From Saprospiraceae bacterium (GTDB taxonomy: Bacteria > Bacteroidota > Bacteroidia > Chitinophagales > Saprospiraceae), in the NCBI GenBank assembly GCA_019638385.1, contig JAHBTW010000005.1:124001-188000 (forward strand): a DNA stretch of 64,000 nucleotides. Reading direction: 5' to 3'. How positions within the stretch are numbered: the stretch's first letter is position 1; each line of letters starts with the position of its first letter. The translations under genes and the position numbers were made by a program. Shown piece after piece: positions 26,701-34,121 of this stretch. Below the pieces are notes generated by a model. The model ran no database searches, had not been told where the DNA came from, and was given only the letters and a program-made list of their open reading frames with translations.

Positions 26701-27608
26701 CCGCCGGCCACTTCTGCGCCGTCTTTATCGAGAATGCCGCGCCGGGTAGCCGGGCCGAGTCCCACCATCGCTATATCCCTGATGCGAATGGGTACGTTGT
26801 TGTTGACGGCCACCACTGCTTTTTCAAGGTCTTCCACGGTTTTGATGTATCCCAGCCCCCGCACCATGTATTCGACCTGGTTGATCTCTATGGTTTGGGC
26901 GCCCGCATCCCGGTTGGCATTCCGAACAGCGGCCATCACATCCATCAGCGGGATATTGTATGCCTTCAGGGCATTAGGGTCCACGTCTATCTGGTATTCG
27001 CGTATTTGGCCGCCGATGGAGGCTACTTCGGAAACCCCCGACACGGCGTTGAGCGCGTATTTCACATAAAAATCCTGCACCGTTCGGATTTCGTGCAGGT
27101 CCCAGCCGCCGATGGGGTTTCCTTTGGGGTCGCGGCCTTCAAGGGTGTACCAATACACCTGCCCCAGTGCCGTGGCATCGGGGCCGAGCGCCGGCCGCAC
27201 GCCCGTGGGCAGCAAGCCCTCCGGCAGGGAGTTGAGTTTTTCCAAAATACGGCTCCGCGACCAGTAAAACTCAACGCCTTCATCGAAAATGACGTAGATG
27301 CTCGAAAAGCCAAACATGGAGGTGCTGCGGATGGATTTCACCCCCGGTATGCCTAGGAGGTAGGTGGTGAGGGGATAGGTGATCTGGTCTTCCACGTCTT
27401 GCGGAGAACGCCCCATCCAGTCCACGAAAACGATTTGCTGGTTTTCGCCCAGGTCGGGGACGGCATCCACCGGTACCGGATCAGAGGGCAGGAATGTTTT
27501 CCAGCCGAATGGCGCCGTGACGATGCCCCAGGCGATGAAGAGCACCAGCAGGAGCAGTGTGACAAGCCTGTTTTCGAGGAAAAAGCGAATGACTCCGTTG
27601 AGCATCAT
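23778..27608 (-). CDS. cusA: CusA/CzcA-family heavy-metal RND efflux pump
   Basis: The inner-membrane proton antiporter of the metal efflux complex. The 1276 residues are longer than the roughly 1050 of E. coli CusA. Family motifs include GRSPQDVEDQITYPLTTYLL (about 70-89), the TM4 relay VMVDVGVVFVEN and GIATDDGVLMGTYI near the C-terminal TM bundle. The extra length comes from an insertion of several hydrophobic helices and loops between about residues 540 and 720. HME-RND pumps export Cu(I)/Ag(I) or divalent Zn/Co/Cd; neighbouring HMA, HMBD and DUF3347 proteins favour copper or silver. The gene lies 7 bases after the HMA-MauE-like gene. Confidence 0.96.
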   Translation of the reverse strand: MMLNGVIRFFLENRLVTLLLLVLFIAWGIVTAPFGWKTFLPSDPVPVDAVPDLGENQQIVFVDWMGRSPQDVEDQITYPLTTYLLGIPGVKSIRSTSMFGFSSIYVIFDEGVEFYWSRSRILEKLNSLPEGLLPTGVRPALGPDATALGQVYWYTLEGRDPKGNPIGGWDLHEIRTVQDFYVKYALNAVSGVSEVASIGGQIREYQIDVDPNALKAYNIPLMDVMAAVRNANRDAGAQTIEINQVEYMVRGLGYIKTVEDLEKAVVAVNNNVPIRIRDIAMVGLGPATRRGILDKDGAEVAGGVVVARYGANPLAVINSLKEKIAEIAPGLPQKTLADGTVSQLTVVPFYDRTQLIQETLGTLEQALSHEILITIIVVIVLVLNLRASLLISSMLPIGVLMTFIAMRYAGVDANIVALSGIAIAIGVMVDVGVVFVENIIRHLEMPENKGARGRALQDVIYRAAVEIAPAITTALATTVVSFLPVFAMQAAEGKLFRPLAFTKTFALGASFVLGMVVLPTMAHFILSLNFDKKRVKFFWNGALIAGGILLSILFETWLPAWLVVIGLNNLLENRWPEPWQSVPNILNISIAVLVATFFLTGKWTPLGHNNSLLVNYLFVLGLLGLVLGSLMAVVYFYEPMLKWCLVNKGKFLLLPLFTLLFGLVIWLGWNKSFGFLANGFDKVGWNIRTTGVWSTLLHKFPGMGKEFMPSLNEGSFLLMPTSMPHSGVEANQRIVAQLDMLLANIPEVELAVGKAGRAETALDPAPISMFENVINYKPEFIINEKGHRQTFKTDREGRFLLVSGDTLANKEALLRGITARDLIPDRDGRYFRNWRPEVKTHGDIWNEIVRVTKLPGVTSAPKLQPIETRLVMLQTGMRAPMGIKVYGPDLKTIEEFGLQLEAILKEVPSVKAEAAFADRIVGKPYLQLNINRDAIARYGLSIEDVQQFIETAIGGMAITTTVEGRERFPVRVRYPRELRDNPESIKKMLVPTPVGVQVPLGELVNIEYVQGPQMIKSEDTFLTGYVLFDKKEGYAEVDVVEEAQRFIRQRIDAGELVVPASVSYKFSGAYENQLRAMKRLSIVIPICLITIFLLLYFQFKTVIASSIHFSGVFVAFAGGFIMLWLYGQDWFLNFSIAEVSMRELFQLRPVNLSVAVWVGFIALFGIATDDGVLMGTYIHQVFEARQPSTVPEVRAAVLEAGKKRVRPAIMTTATTIIALLPVLTSTGKGSDIMIPMAIPTIGGMIIQMMTMFVVPVLQAFWRETVVKRQQQLSNEP

Positions 27609-27615
27609 ACTGCAT

Positions 27616-28329
27616 TTAAGTTATTTGTAATAACATGACGCCTGCCATCAATATCATCAAGCCGTCCTCGATGATGGTAACCGTACTCATGGGCAAGTTG
27701 AAGACATCACCGAGGCAGGCACACTGAATTTTCCGTTTATTCAATACACTTTGCAACACACCGATGATACTTACCGACATGACCGCCAGCGTGACTGCAT
27801 TCGTAATAAGGGGATTAAAATCCATCAGAAAAGCGACCCCCAAGGCCAATTCGATGAAGGCATACACATATCCCCAAAGGGGGATTCGCCGGGCAATCAC
27901 ATCATACATTTGGTAGCTCTCCGCAAAGCCTTTTAGGTTCAGCATTTTGAAAAAAGAAAACACCAAAAAGAAAGCCGCCATGAAATGCCGCATCCATTGC
28001 ATCGCGTCAAAGCGAGGATTGCCGAATTGGATGAGCAGCGTAATGCCGGTGATGTAAGCAAAAATCAACAGGATGGGCTTGTAGGTAGCCGGCCAGGATT
28101 TTGCCTGCTCGGTGGATTCGCTGTGGTGAGGCGCCGAAATTTGATATTGGGCGGGTAATGCTTTTTGCAGATCAGACAAAGCAATGTGCCTGCCCATAAC
28201 AATGGTCGCCGAGTTGGTGTCTTTGGAGACCTCTACACGGGTAACATATTCTACGGATAATAAAGCCGATTTCACTTTGGCTTCGCAGCCCGAACAGGTC
28301 ATTCCCGAAACTTGATATTGGTGTGTCAT
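27616..28329 (-). CDS. HMA domain fused to a MauE/DoxX-like membrane domain
   Basis: A 237-residue protein: residues about 1-65 form an HMA domain with GMTCSGCEAKV, and residues about 85-237 hold four transmembrane helices resembling MauE/DoxX-type proteins (LGVAFLMDF and SVLNKRKIQCACLGDVFNLP). MauE proteins act in membrane redox and disulfide processes. Together with the HMA domain this suggests handling of copper at the membrane; that is inference. The start at 28329 (MTHQYQVSG) is the family start. It begins the polycistron HMA-MauE, cusA, tolC, cusB, DUF2911 (gaps of 21 bases or less). Confidence 0.88.
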   Translation of the reverse strand: MTHQYQVSGMTCSGCEAKVKSALLSVEYVTRVEVSKDTNSATIVMGRHIALSDLQKALPAQYQISAPHHSESTEQAKSWPATYKPILLIFAYITGITLLIQFGNPRFDAMQWMRHFMAAFFLVFSFFKMLNLKGFAESYQMYDVIARRIPLWGYVYAFIELALGVAFLMDFNPLITNAVTLAVMSVSIIGVLQSVLNKRKIQCACLGDVFNLPMSTVTIIEDGLMILMAGVMLLQIT

Positions 28330-28346
28330 GTCTTGTGTTTTTTGTT

Positions 28347-28372
28347 GGTGCAAAGTTGAAGGCAGTTGCACC
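28347..28372. promoter_or_regulatory. Operator-like inverted repeat before the efflux operon
   Basis: GGTGCAA (28347-28353) and TTGCACC (28366-28372) form a perfect 7-base inverted repeat with a 12-base spacer, 18 bases upstream of the HMA-MauE start. A near -7 box (CAACTTTG on the minus strand, one mismatch) lies inside it. The adjacent AraC-type regulator is a natural candidate to bind here. Confidence 0.35.
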
Positions 28373-28416
28373 GCTACACGTTACACTTTATTGGAAATTC
28401 GGTATATGATTTTGGG

Positions 28417-28980
28417 TTATACCTCGTCTAAGCGCTTCCGATCGTGCTGATTGATGCTTTTAAACTGTGTCGGCGTCATACCCGTTACCTGCCGGAATTG
28501 ATTGGATAAGTGTTGCGAACTGCTGTACCCCAACTGCCATGCGATTTCGCTCAAAGTGAGTTCGTCGTAAATCAGATGTTCCTTCACGCGCTCAATTTTT
28601 TGCATAATGATGTATTTCTCAATAGTCATGCCTTGGGTGGAGGAAAACAACTTGCTCAGATGTGAGTAGTCATATCCGGTTCTGTTTTTGAGGAATTCGG
28701 AGAAGTTCATCATCTCCGGCTTTTGTGCTTCGTGGTGTATTTCGTTGATGACGATGGTTTTTATCTGTTCGATGAGGCGACTGGTACGGTCTTCCAGTAG
28801 CTCGAAACCTTCTTCGTACAGTGCCAGGCGGATCGCCTCCCGTTGCTCCGGCGCCGGTTCGCCCTCAATATCCACTTCGCCGAGGCGCAGGTCTTTTACG
28901 CGCAGGCCGGCTGCTGCCAGCAAGCGGCCAACCGTACGCTCACAACGGGCGCAAACCATGTTTTTTATAAAAAGTATCAT
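28417..28980 (-). CDS. AraC-family regulator with N-terminal HMA-like CxxC domain
   Basis: A 187-residue regulator. Residues 1-75 form a degenerate HMA-like ferredoxin fold with MVCARCERTV (CxxC). Residues about 85-180 form an AraC-type double helix-turn-helix (LSEIAWQLGYSSSQHLSNQF is the second HTH, then TPTQFK). It has no ligand-binding cupin domain. A one-component metal-sensing regulator of the flanking efflux genes is the simplest reading, but metal binding is not proven. The start ATG at 28980 overlaps the stop of the truncated PepSY-like frame by four bases (ATGA), a leftover of operon coupling. Confidence 0.88.
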   Translation of the reverse strand: MILFIKNMVCARCERTVGRLLAAAGLRVKDLRLGEVDIEGEPAPEQREAIRLALYEEGFELLEDRTSRLIEQIKTIVINEIHHEAQKPEMMNFSEFLKNRTGYDYSHLSKLFSSTQGMTIEKYIIMQKIERVKEHLIYDELTLSEIAWQLGYSSSQHLSNQFRQVTGMTPTQFKSINQHDRKRLDEV

Positions 28981-29159
28981 CTTCTCTTCTTCTTTTGGGT
29001 GAGAAAAAACAAGGTAAACCCACTCATCACGGTAGCCAATCCAAAGATGGAGAATGCGCGCAGCAACCAGTTGGTGATGTTGTCGCGGCTTTGGTAGTCC
29101 ATCGTATGCAGCATCCAGAGGGAAATAACAAGCTGCCCGCATGGGTCAAAGCGACTCAT
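28977..29159 (-). pseudogene. C-terminal remnant of a PepSY-type membrane protein gene
   Basis: A 60-residue frame whose last ~45 residues (HTMDYQSRDNITNWLLRAFS and GLATVMSGFTLFF) look like the C-terminal transmembrane helix of PepSY-domain membrane proteins of Bacteroidota, followed by a KKKRR tail. The rest of such a protein is missing: an in-frame TAG lies at 29169-29171 and the next gene ends at 29186. The ATGA overlap with the regulator start shows the fragment was once the last part of a coupled upstream gene. It is read here as a deletion remnant; a functional one-helix peptide is the alternative. Confidence 0.6.
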
Positions 29160-29185
29160 GCGAAAGGACTACCATTGGAAAACTG

Positions 29186-29641
29186 CTAACAAAGGAAGGA
29201 CTGTACAAGCACCCGGATGTCGGCCACTATGAGCGGCGGCTTGTACAGGTAGAAGCGAAGATTTTTTTGGTGGATCGAAAGGACGCCGGGATGTTGAGCA
29301 TTGGCAAACACATCGGCGAAAAGAGGGTGAAACTTCACATCAGGAAGCGACTTTTTCTGAACGGCGGTTCCTTCGGTATCAGTTTTAAGAAACTGCGCCC
29401 TGTCTTCACAACAAGGTTTTTTATGAATACTTGCACCGCGCGCTGCTTCTTTCTTGGAGCAGCAATTGGCTTTGCGGCAGGGGCTTTTGACCGTTTTCTG
29501 TTTCTTGCAGCAACTCCCGGCCTGAAAGAGAAATGAAGCCGTTCGGCCCTTCATTCGGCACAAATGCTCAAACACCGTTACCCCCGACGAGGACAAAAGA
29601 AGGTTGAGTGCCAGTATGATATGAAGCGCCTTTACAATCAT
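29186..29641 (-). CDS. HYC_CC_PP-like cysteine-rich secreted protein
   Basis: A 151-residue protein with an N-terminal signal/hydrophobic segment (MIVKALHIILALNLLLSSSG), then VFEHLCRMKG. A Cys-rich, Lys-rich middle follows, with SCCKKQK, NCCSKKE and KPCCED, and a C-terminal YKPP motif. This fits the HYC_CC_PP family pattern of Bacteroidota (an H.C near the start, paired cysteines, PP at the end), members of which lie beside metal-transport genes. The function is unknown; metal binding in the envelope is likely from the cysteines. It is the most upstream gene of the metal cluster and has a well-formed promoter region. Confidence 0.8.
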   Translation of the reverse strand: MIVKALHIILALNLLLSSSGVTVFEHLCRMKGRTASFLFQAGSCCKKQKTVKSPCRKANCCSKKEAARGASIHKKPCCEDRAQFLKTDTEGTAVQKKSLPDVKFHPLFADVFANAQHPGVLSIHQKNLRFYLYKPPLIVADIRVLVQSFLC

Positions 29642-29652
29642 GCCGTTGTATT

Positions 29653-29679
29653 ACAATTTTGCAAAGCTACAAAATTTGT
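29653..29679 (-). promoter_or_regulatory. Promoter with operator-like inverted repeat for the metal cluster
   Basis: On the minus strand a -7 box TAGCTTTG (29662-29669, exact TAnnTTTG) is flanked by an inverted repeat: ACAATTTTG (29653-29661, plus strand) and CAAAATTTGT (29670-29679), complementary apart from one extra base. A palindrome centred on the -7 element is the usual position for a repressor or metalloregulator site. The predicted transcript leader to the ATG at 29641 is about 14 bases. Confidence 0.45.
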
Positions 29680-29745
29680 ACTTTGTTATACACCGCTTCA
29701 GATTTTGAGCCGGATCGGATCGGCATGATGAAATGCGCATCAAAC

Positions 29746-29781
29746 AAAAAGCAGCCGAAGCGATTGCCCCGGCTGCCCTTT
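29746..29781 (-). terminator. Intrinsic terminator after the OmpA-family gene
   Basis: On the minus strand GCAGCCG and CGGCTGC (29770-29776 and 29751-29757) form a 7-base GC-rich stem with a 12-base loop, followed by TTTTTG (29745-29750). It lies 25-60 bases after the stop of the OmpA-family gene. Confidence 0.75.
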
Positions 29782-29805
29782 TCGAATATTCTATTTTACA
29801 ATAAT

Positions 29806-30483
29806 TTACGTTCCCACATCGCCGCGCTTGGCCGCTTTTTTGAGCTTTTTATTGGCATAAATGGCCACCTCTACCCGGCGGTTGGCTTGCCGTCCGGTCG
29901 CGGTTTCGTTGTCGGCTACCGGATAGCCCTGACCCATGCCGAGATCGTAGAGGCGGGAGATGACCACGCCTTGCTGCATGAGGTAGGTTTTGACCGAGCG
30001 GGCGCGATTTTCCGAAAGGGTTTGGTTGAGATCAACGCCGCCGGTATTGTCGGTATGGCCCTGCACCATGATGTCGGTGTCGTCATATTTTTGAAGTACG
30101 CGGGCCAGTTCGTTCAGGTTTTGGCGGGTGGCGCTGCGCAGTTCGTAAGACCCCACGTCGAAGAGCAGCCCCGAATCAAAGGTAATGAGGATGCCTTCGC
30201 CCACGCGCTCCACTTTGGCGCCTTTCATGTCGCGGCGAATTTCTTCGGCCTGTTTGTCCATGTACCTGCCGATGAGCGCGCCGGCCGTACCGCCGATGGC
30301 TGCGCCGATGATGATGCCGGCAGCCGTGTTGCCCGATTTTTTGCCGATAGCGCCGCCGGCCACACCACCTACGGTACCGCCGATAACGGCGCCTTTCACG
30401 GTCCGGTTGGTTTTGCAAGAAGGATAGGCAACGAGTGTCACTGCCAGGAAAAGCCAGAGAATGCGAGTTGTTTTCATGGTCAT
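29806..30483 (-). CDS. OmpA-family lipoprotein with glycine-zipper region
   Basis: A 225-residue outer-membrane lipoprotein. The lipobox is VAYPSC (Cys near residue 23). Residues about 30-85 form a glycine zipper (GAVIGGTVGGVAGGAIG) and residues about 110-220 form the OmpA/MotB peptidoglycan-binding domain, with VQGHTDNTGGVDLNQTLSEN, RARSVKTYL and the final RRVEVAIY. It resembles E. coli YiaD-type proteins that tie the outer membrane to peptidoglycan. The start may be the ATG at 30483 or the one two codons later (30477). A terminator follows the gene. Confidence 0.92.
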   Translation of the reverse strand: MTMKTTRILWLFLAVTLVAYPSCKTNRTVKGAVIGGTVGGVAGGAIGKKSGNTAAGIIIGAAIGGTAGALIGRYMDKQAEEIRRDMKGAKVERVGEGILITFDSGLLFDVGSYELRSATRQNLNELARVLQKYDDTDIMVQGHTDNTGGVDLNQTLSENRARSVKTYLMQQGVVISRLYDLGMGQGYPVADNETATGRQANRRVEVAIYANKKLKKAAKRGDVGT

Positions 30484-30611
30484 TTTTTTTGGTAAAGATA
30501 AAAACCGTATCAAAACTGAGGCATTTTGGAAGAACGAATATTTTTAACGGCTTCTTATCATCCTTTTCCGGGAAGTTGTCGTTAATAGAGGCTGTAAACA
30601 ACAACCGACTT

Positions 30612-31070
30612 ATGAAAAGATTACTTGTTCTCACTGTTTTTACCCTCTTCTGCACGGCCATGGCCGGCGAGCTGCAAGCGCAACAATCGGAGAATATCTG
30701 GAAGACACTGGGCAAAATAACCTTCAAAAAGCAATACGACGAATTGCTCGGCTTCAAGGTGGACGTGCCGGTGTTCAGCCAGGAAATCATCGCGATGGAG
30801 GGCAAAATTGTAACGGTGAAAGGCTACATCATCCCGGTGGAAGGCTACAAAAGTCACAAGGAATTTGTGTTTTCGGCCTATCCGTATAACATGTGCTTCT
30901 TTTGCGGCGGCGCAGGCCCCGAAACGGTAATGGAAGTATATGCCAAAGAAGCCATAAAATATACTGCCGAACCCGTCACCATCAAAGGAAAATTGGAACT
31001 CAACTCCACCGATGTAAACCGGCTCATTTACACCCTCAACGATGTGGTGCTGGTGACGGGCGTGAAGTAG
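30612..31070 (+). CDS. Secreted DUF3299-like OB-fold protein
   Basis: A 152-residue secreted protein with a signal peptide (MKRLLVLTVFTLFCTAMAGE, cleavage near LQAQ). The mature domain has VKGYIIPVEGYKSHKEFVFS, then the Cys-containing YNMCFFCGGAGPETVMEVYA, then VTIKGKLELNSTDVNRLIYT. The pattern matches the DUF3299-like proteins often found with metal or transport genes in Gram-negatives; the function is unknown. The CFFC pair could be redox-active or bind a metal. The start at 30612 was chosen because the longer in-frame extension overlaps the OmpA promoter region. Confidence 0.82.
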   Translation: MKRLLVLTVFTLFCTAMAGELQAQQSENIWKTLGKITFKKQYDELLGFKVDVPVFSQEIIAMEGKIVTVKGYIIPVEGYKSHKEFVFSAYPYNMCFFCGGAGPETVMEVYAKEAIKYTAEPVTIKGKLELNSTDVNRLIYTLNDVVLVTGVK

Positions 31071-31152
31071 CCCCGCGTTCAACCTTGCCGTGCCCAATGA
31101 TGTTGTCAGGAATCTCTTTTCTATCGTCACCATCAACATCATCCGGCCGGCC

Positions 31153-31848
31153 ATGAACAAAATCAAGAGCAGTAAAAAAATCCCTCCCGACAATCGCTTT
31201 GTCGTTGCCTTTGCCTCAGAGCAGCACACCGGTTTTGCCGGGCAGATATGCGATGAAATGGCCGAGTCGGCCAAAGCGCGCGGCACGGGCATCGCCAAAA
31301 GAAGCCCTGAATATGTGGCCGGCAAAATGCGCGAAGGCAAAGCCGTCATTGCATTGACCACCGAAGGCGAATGGGCCGGCTTCTGCTACATCGAAACTTG
31401 GGAGCACGGCATGTATGTAGCCAACTCCGGCCTCATCGTAGCGCCCCAATTCCGCAAAAGCGGCTTAGCCAAAAGGATCAAAGAAAAAATCTTTGAGCTG
31501 TCGCGCTCCAAATACCCCGACTCCAAGATATTCGGCCTCACCACCGGGCTGGCCGTGATGAAGATCAACTCCGAACTCGGCTACGAGCCGGTCACTTATT
31601 CCGAACTCACCACCGACGACGAGTTCTGGGCCGGCTGCAAAAGCTGCGTCAACTACGAGATACTCATGAGCAAAGGGCGCACCAACTGCCTCTGCACCGC
31701 CATGCTCTACGACCCCAAAGACCATTACCAACCCGAAGAAACCGCCGCGCATTTCAATATGAAAAAGAAGGTATATGAACGCTTGTTGCGCATCAAACGC
31801 CACTGGCTGGTAAAGGGGTTTTTCAAAAAACAAAACGAAGCGAAATGA
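31153..31848 (+). CDS. GNAT-family acetyltransferase of the arginine cluster (ArgA-like role)
   Basis: A 231-residue protein. The acetyl-CoA fold is visible at ANSGLIVAPQFRKSGLAKRI (about 98-117), with ALTTEGEWAGFCYIETW before it and VMKINSELGYEPVTYSEL after it. A Cys-rich tail follows (FWAGCKSC, RTNCLC). GNAT proteins of this type precede argG in many Bacteroidota and are candidates for the N-acylglutamate-forming step, but the reaction is not proven. The start at 31153 (MNKIKSSKK) is preferred; 31090 is in frame but its extension looks non-native. Its stop overlaps the argG start by four bases (ATGA). Confidence 0.88.
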   Translation: MNKIKSSKKIPPDNRFVVAFASEQHTGFAGQICDEMAESAKARGTGIAKRSPEYVAGKMREGKAVIALTTEGEWAGFCYIETWEHGMYVANSGLIVAPQFRKSGLAKRIKEKIFELSRSKYPDSKIFGLTTGLAVMKINSELGYEPVTYSELTTDDEFWAGCKSCVNYEILMSKGRTNCLCTAMLYDPKDHYQPEETAAHFNMKKKVYERLLRIKRHWLVKGFFKKQNEAK

Positions 31849-33035
31849 AAAAAGTAGTGCTCGGTTTCAGCGGAGGATTGGACACCTCGTACTGCGCCAA
31901 ATACCTCAGCGAGGACAAAGGCTATGAGGTACACAGCATCGTGGTGAATACCGGCGGCTTCACCGATGACGAACTCCGCCGCATTGAAGCCCATGCCTAT
32001 CGCCTCGGCGTGGCATCGCACACTGCCGTGGATGCCGTGCGCGGCTACTACGAGCGCATCGTGCGGTATCTTATTTTTGGGAACGTACTCAAAAACAACA
32101 CCTATCCGCTGAGCGTGAGCGCCGAGCGCCTGAGCCAGGCCCTGCACATTGCGGAACACGCCCAACAACTCAAGGCCGATGCCGTAGCCCACGGCAGCAC
32201 CGGCGCCGGCAACGATCAGGTGCGTTTCGATATGATTTTTCATATCATGATACCGCAGGCGGAGATCATCACGCCCATTCGCGACATGCGCCTGAGCCGG
32301 GAGGCAGAAATTGCCTACCTCAAAAGCAAAGGTGTGGAAATGGCTTTTGAAAAAGCTGCCTACTCCATCAATAAGGGCCTCTGGGGCACGAGCGTGGGCG
32401 GCCGCGAAACGCTGCACTCCAACGGCTTTCTGCCTGAAGACGCATGGCCTACCCCGGTGACCCGACACGAACCGACGGACGTAAAAATCAGCTTTCGCAA
32501 CGGCGAACCGGTGGCCGTCAACGATACCGCTTTCGAGCATCCCGTGCAGGCCATTCAGTACTTGCAGGAACTCGCCGGCGGATACGGCATCGGGCGCGAC
32601 ATCCATGTGGGCGACACCATCATCGGCATCAAAGGCCGTGTGGGGTTTGAAGCCGCCGCGCCGCTGCTCCTCATCAAAGCGCACCACGCCCTCGAAAAAC
32701 ATGTGCTCACCAAGTGGCAACTGAGTTGGAAAGATACGCTGGCGCAGTTCTACGGCAACTGGCTGCACGAAGGCCAGATTCTCGACCCGGTGATGCGCGA
32801 CATAGAGGCGTTTTTGGAATCCTCACAGCAAAACGTGAGCGGCGACGTGTTTATACAACTCCTCCCGCACCGATTCCAGATCAACGGCATCGAATCGCCG
32901 CACGACCTCATGAGCAACCGATTCGGCAGCTACGGCGAAATGAATACCGGCTGGAGCGGCGAAGATGTACGGGGTTTCAGTAAGATTTTTGGGAACCAAA
33001 CGGCCATATACCACGCGGTGAATCATGAAGATTAA
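31845..33035 (+). CDS. argG: Argininosuccinate synthase
   Basis: Joins citrulline and aspartate with ATP to argininosuccinate, the penultimate step of arginine synthesis. The 396 residues begin with the PP-loop VVLGFSGGLDTSYCAKYL. AHGSTGAGNDQVRFD (about 114-128) is the citrulline/aspartate-binding signature, and NKGLWGTSVGGRET (about 175-188) the nucleotide-site region. The length fits the family. It overlaps the upstream acetyltransferase by 4 bases and the downstream argC by 11 bases, so the three are one translationally coupled unit. Confidence 0.97.
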   Translation: MKKVVLGFSGGLDTSYCAKYLSEDKGYEVHSIVVNTGGFTDDELRRIEAHAYRLGVASHTAVDAVRGYYERIVRYLIFGNVLKNNTYPLSVSAERLSQALHIAEHAQQLKADAVAHGSTGAGNDQVRFDMIFHIMIPQAEIITPIRDMRLSREAEIAYLKSKGVEMAFEKAAYSINKGLWGTSVGGRETLHSNGFLPEDAWPTPVTRHEPTDVKISFRNGEPVAVNDTAFEHPVQAIQYLQELAGGYGIGRDIHVGDTIIGIKGRVGFEAAAPLLLIKAHHALEKHVLTKWQLSWKDTLAQFYGNWLHEGQILDPVMRDIEAFLESSQQNVSGDVFIQLLPHRFQINGIESPHDLMSNRFGSYGEMNTGWSGEDVRGFSKIFGNQTAIYHAVNHED

Positions 33036-34008
33036 AGCAGGCATCATCGGAGGCGCGGGCTACACGGGCGGCGAGTTGATACGCATATTGTTGCATCACC
33101 CGCAGGTGGACATCGCCTTTATACACAGCAAAAGCAACGGCGGCCAACCGCTCGTCGCCGTGCATGGCGATCTGACCGGCGAGACTGATCTCCGCTTTTC
33201 GGAGGAAATCGGGTCCGATGCCGATGTGCTCTTCCTTTGCGCCGGCCACCACGAAGCCCGCAGTTTTTTGGAGTCGAATGCGCTCTCCGAAAGCACCCGC
33301 GTCATAGACCTCTCTCAGGATTTTCGGCTGAAAAGCCATGCTGCCATTGGCCAAAGAACCTTTGTATATGGCCTGCCGGAATTGAACCGCGCCGCGATAC
33401 AATCGGCGCGCAACATCGCCAATCCGGGCTGCTTCGCTACGGCCATTCAACTCGGATTGTTGCCGTTGGCGAAAGCCGGGCTGCTCGGGGAGGTACATAC
33501 CACCGGCATCACCGGCTCTACGGGCGCAGGGCAGGGCCTTTCGGCAACCGCACATTTTAGTTGGAGAGCCGACAACATTCAGGCGTACAAAACGCTGACG
33601 CATCAGCATTTGCACGAAATACAACAATCGCTGGAGCAAATAGCCCCCCTCGGCGCCGGGCCGCACCCGGTTCACTTTGTACCCTGGCGGGGCGATTTCA
33701 CGCGGGGCATTTATGTGAGTTCGGTACTGCGTTGCGAGCGCTCGCCGGAGGAGGTGAAAATGCTGTATCGCGACTTTTACGCCGACGCGCCGTTTACCCA
33801 CCTGAGCGATGCCATGATTGATCTCAAGCAAGTGACGAACACCAACAAATGCCTCCTTTATCTGGAAAAACACGGCGATCAACTCGTGGTGCATGCTGCC
33901 ATTGACAATTTGCTCAAAGGCGCTTCCGGCCAGGCAGTGCAGAATATGAATCTGATGTTTGGGTTGGAAGAAAAAGCGGGGCTGGGGCTGAAGGGGAGCG
34001 GGTTTTAG
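33025..34008 (+). CDS. argC: N-acetyl-gamma-glutamyl-phosphate reductase
   Basis: An NADPH-dependent reductase of N-acylglutamyl phosphate to the semialdehyde, the third step of ornithine/arginine synthesis. The 327 residues start with the Rossmann motif GIIGGAGYTGGELIRILLHH. The catalytic cysteine is in NPGCFATAIQLGLLPLAK (about 133-150), and the substrate region is GSTGAGQGLSATAHF. The gene overlaps argG by 11 bases. Other arginine genes (argD, argB, the transcarbamylase, argE) do not follow, so the pathway is split or continues elsewhere. Confidence 0.96.
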   Translation: MKIKAGIIGGAGYTGGELIRILLHHPQVDIAFIHSKSNGGQPLVAVHGDLTGETDLRFSEEIGSDADVLFLCAGHHEARSFLESNALSESTRVIDLSQDFRLKSHAAIGQRTFVYGLPELNRAAIQSARNIANPGCFATAIQLGLLPLAKAGLLGEVHTTGITGSTGAGQGLSATAHFSWRADNIQAYKTLTHQHLHEIQQSLEQIAPLGAGPHPVHFVPWRGDFTRGIYVSSVLRCERSPEEVKMLYRDFYADAPFTHLSDAMIDLKQVTNTNKCLLYLEKHGDQLVVHAAIDNLLKGASGQAVQNMNLMFGLEEKAGLGLKGSGF

Positions 34009-34062
34009 CATAGGGCCGATCCCGCCCCGGTGGGTGCGAAGATTTTATTGGGCCGAGTGTTG

Positions 34063-34070
34063 TATATTTG
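34063..34070 (+). promoter_or_regulatory. Strong putative -7 box before the AT-richer gene pair
   Basis: TATATTTG is an exact TAnnTTTG match 52 bases upstream of the ATG at 34122. It marks a new transcription unit after argC. Confidence 0.5.
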
Positions 34071-34121
34071 TAATTGGAAACAAGACCGACGAACAACAAA
34101 CGAGCAGAAAACACCACTCTT

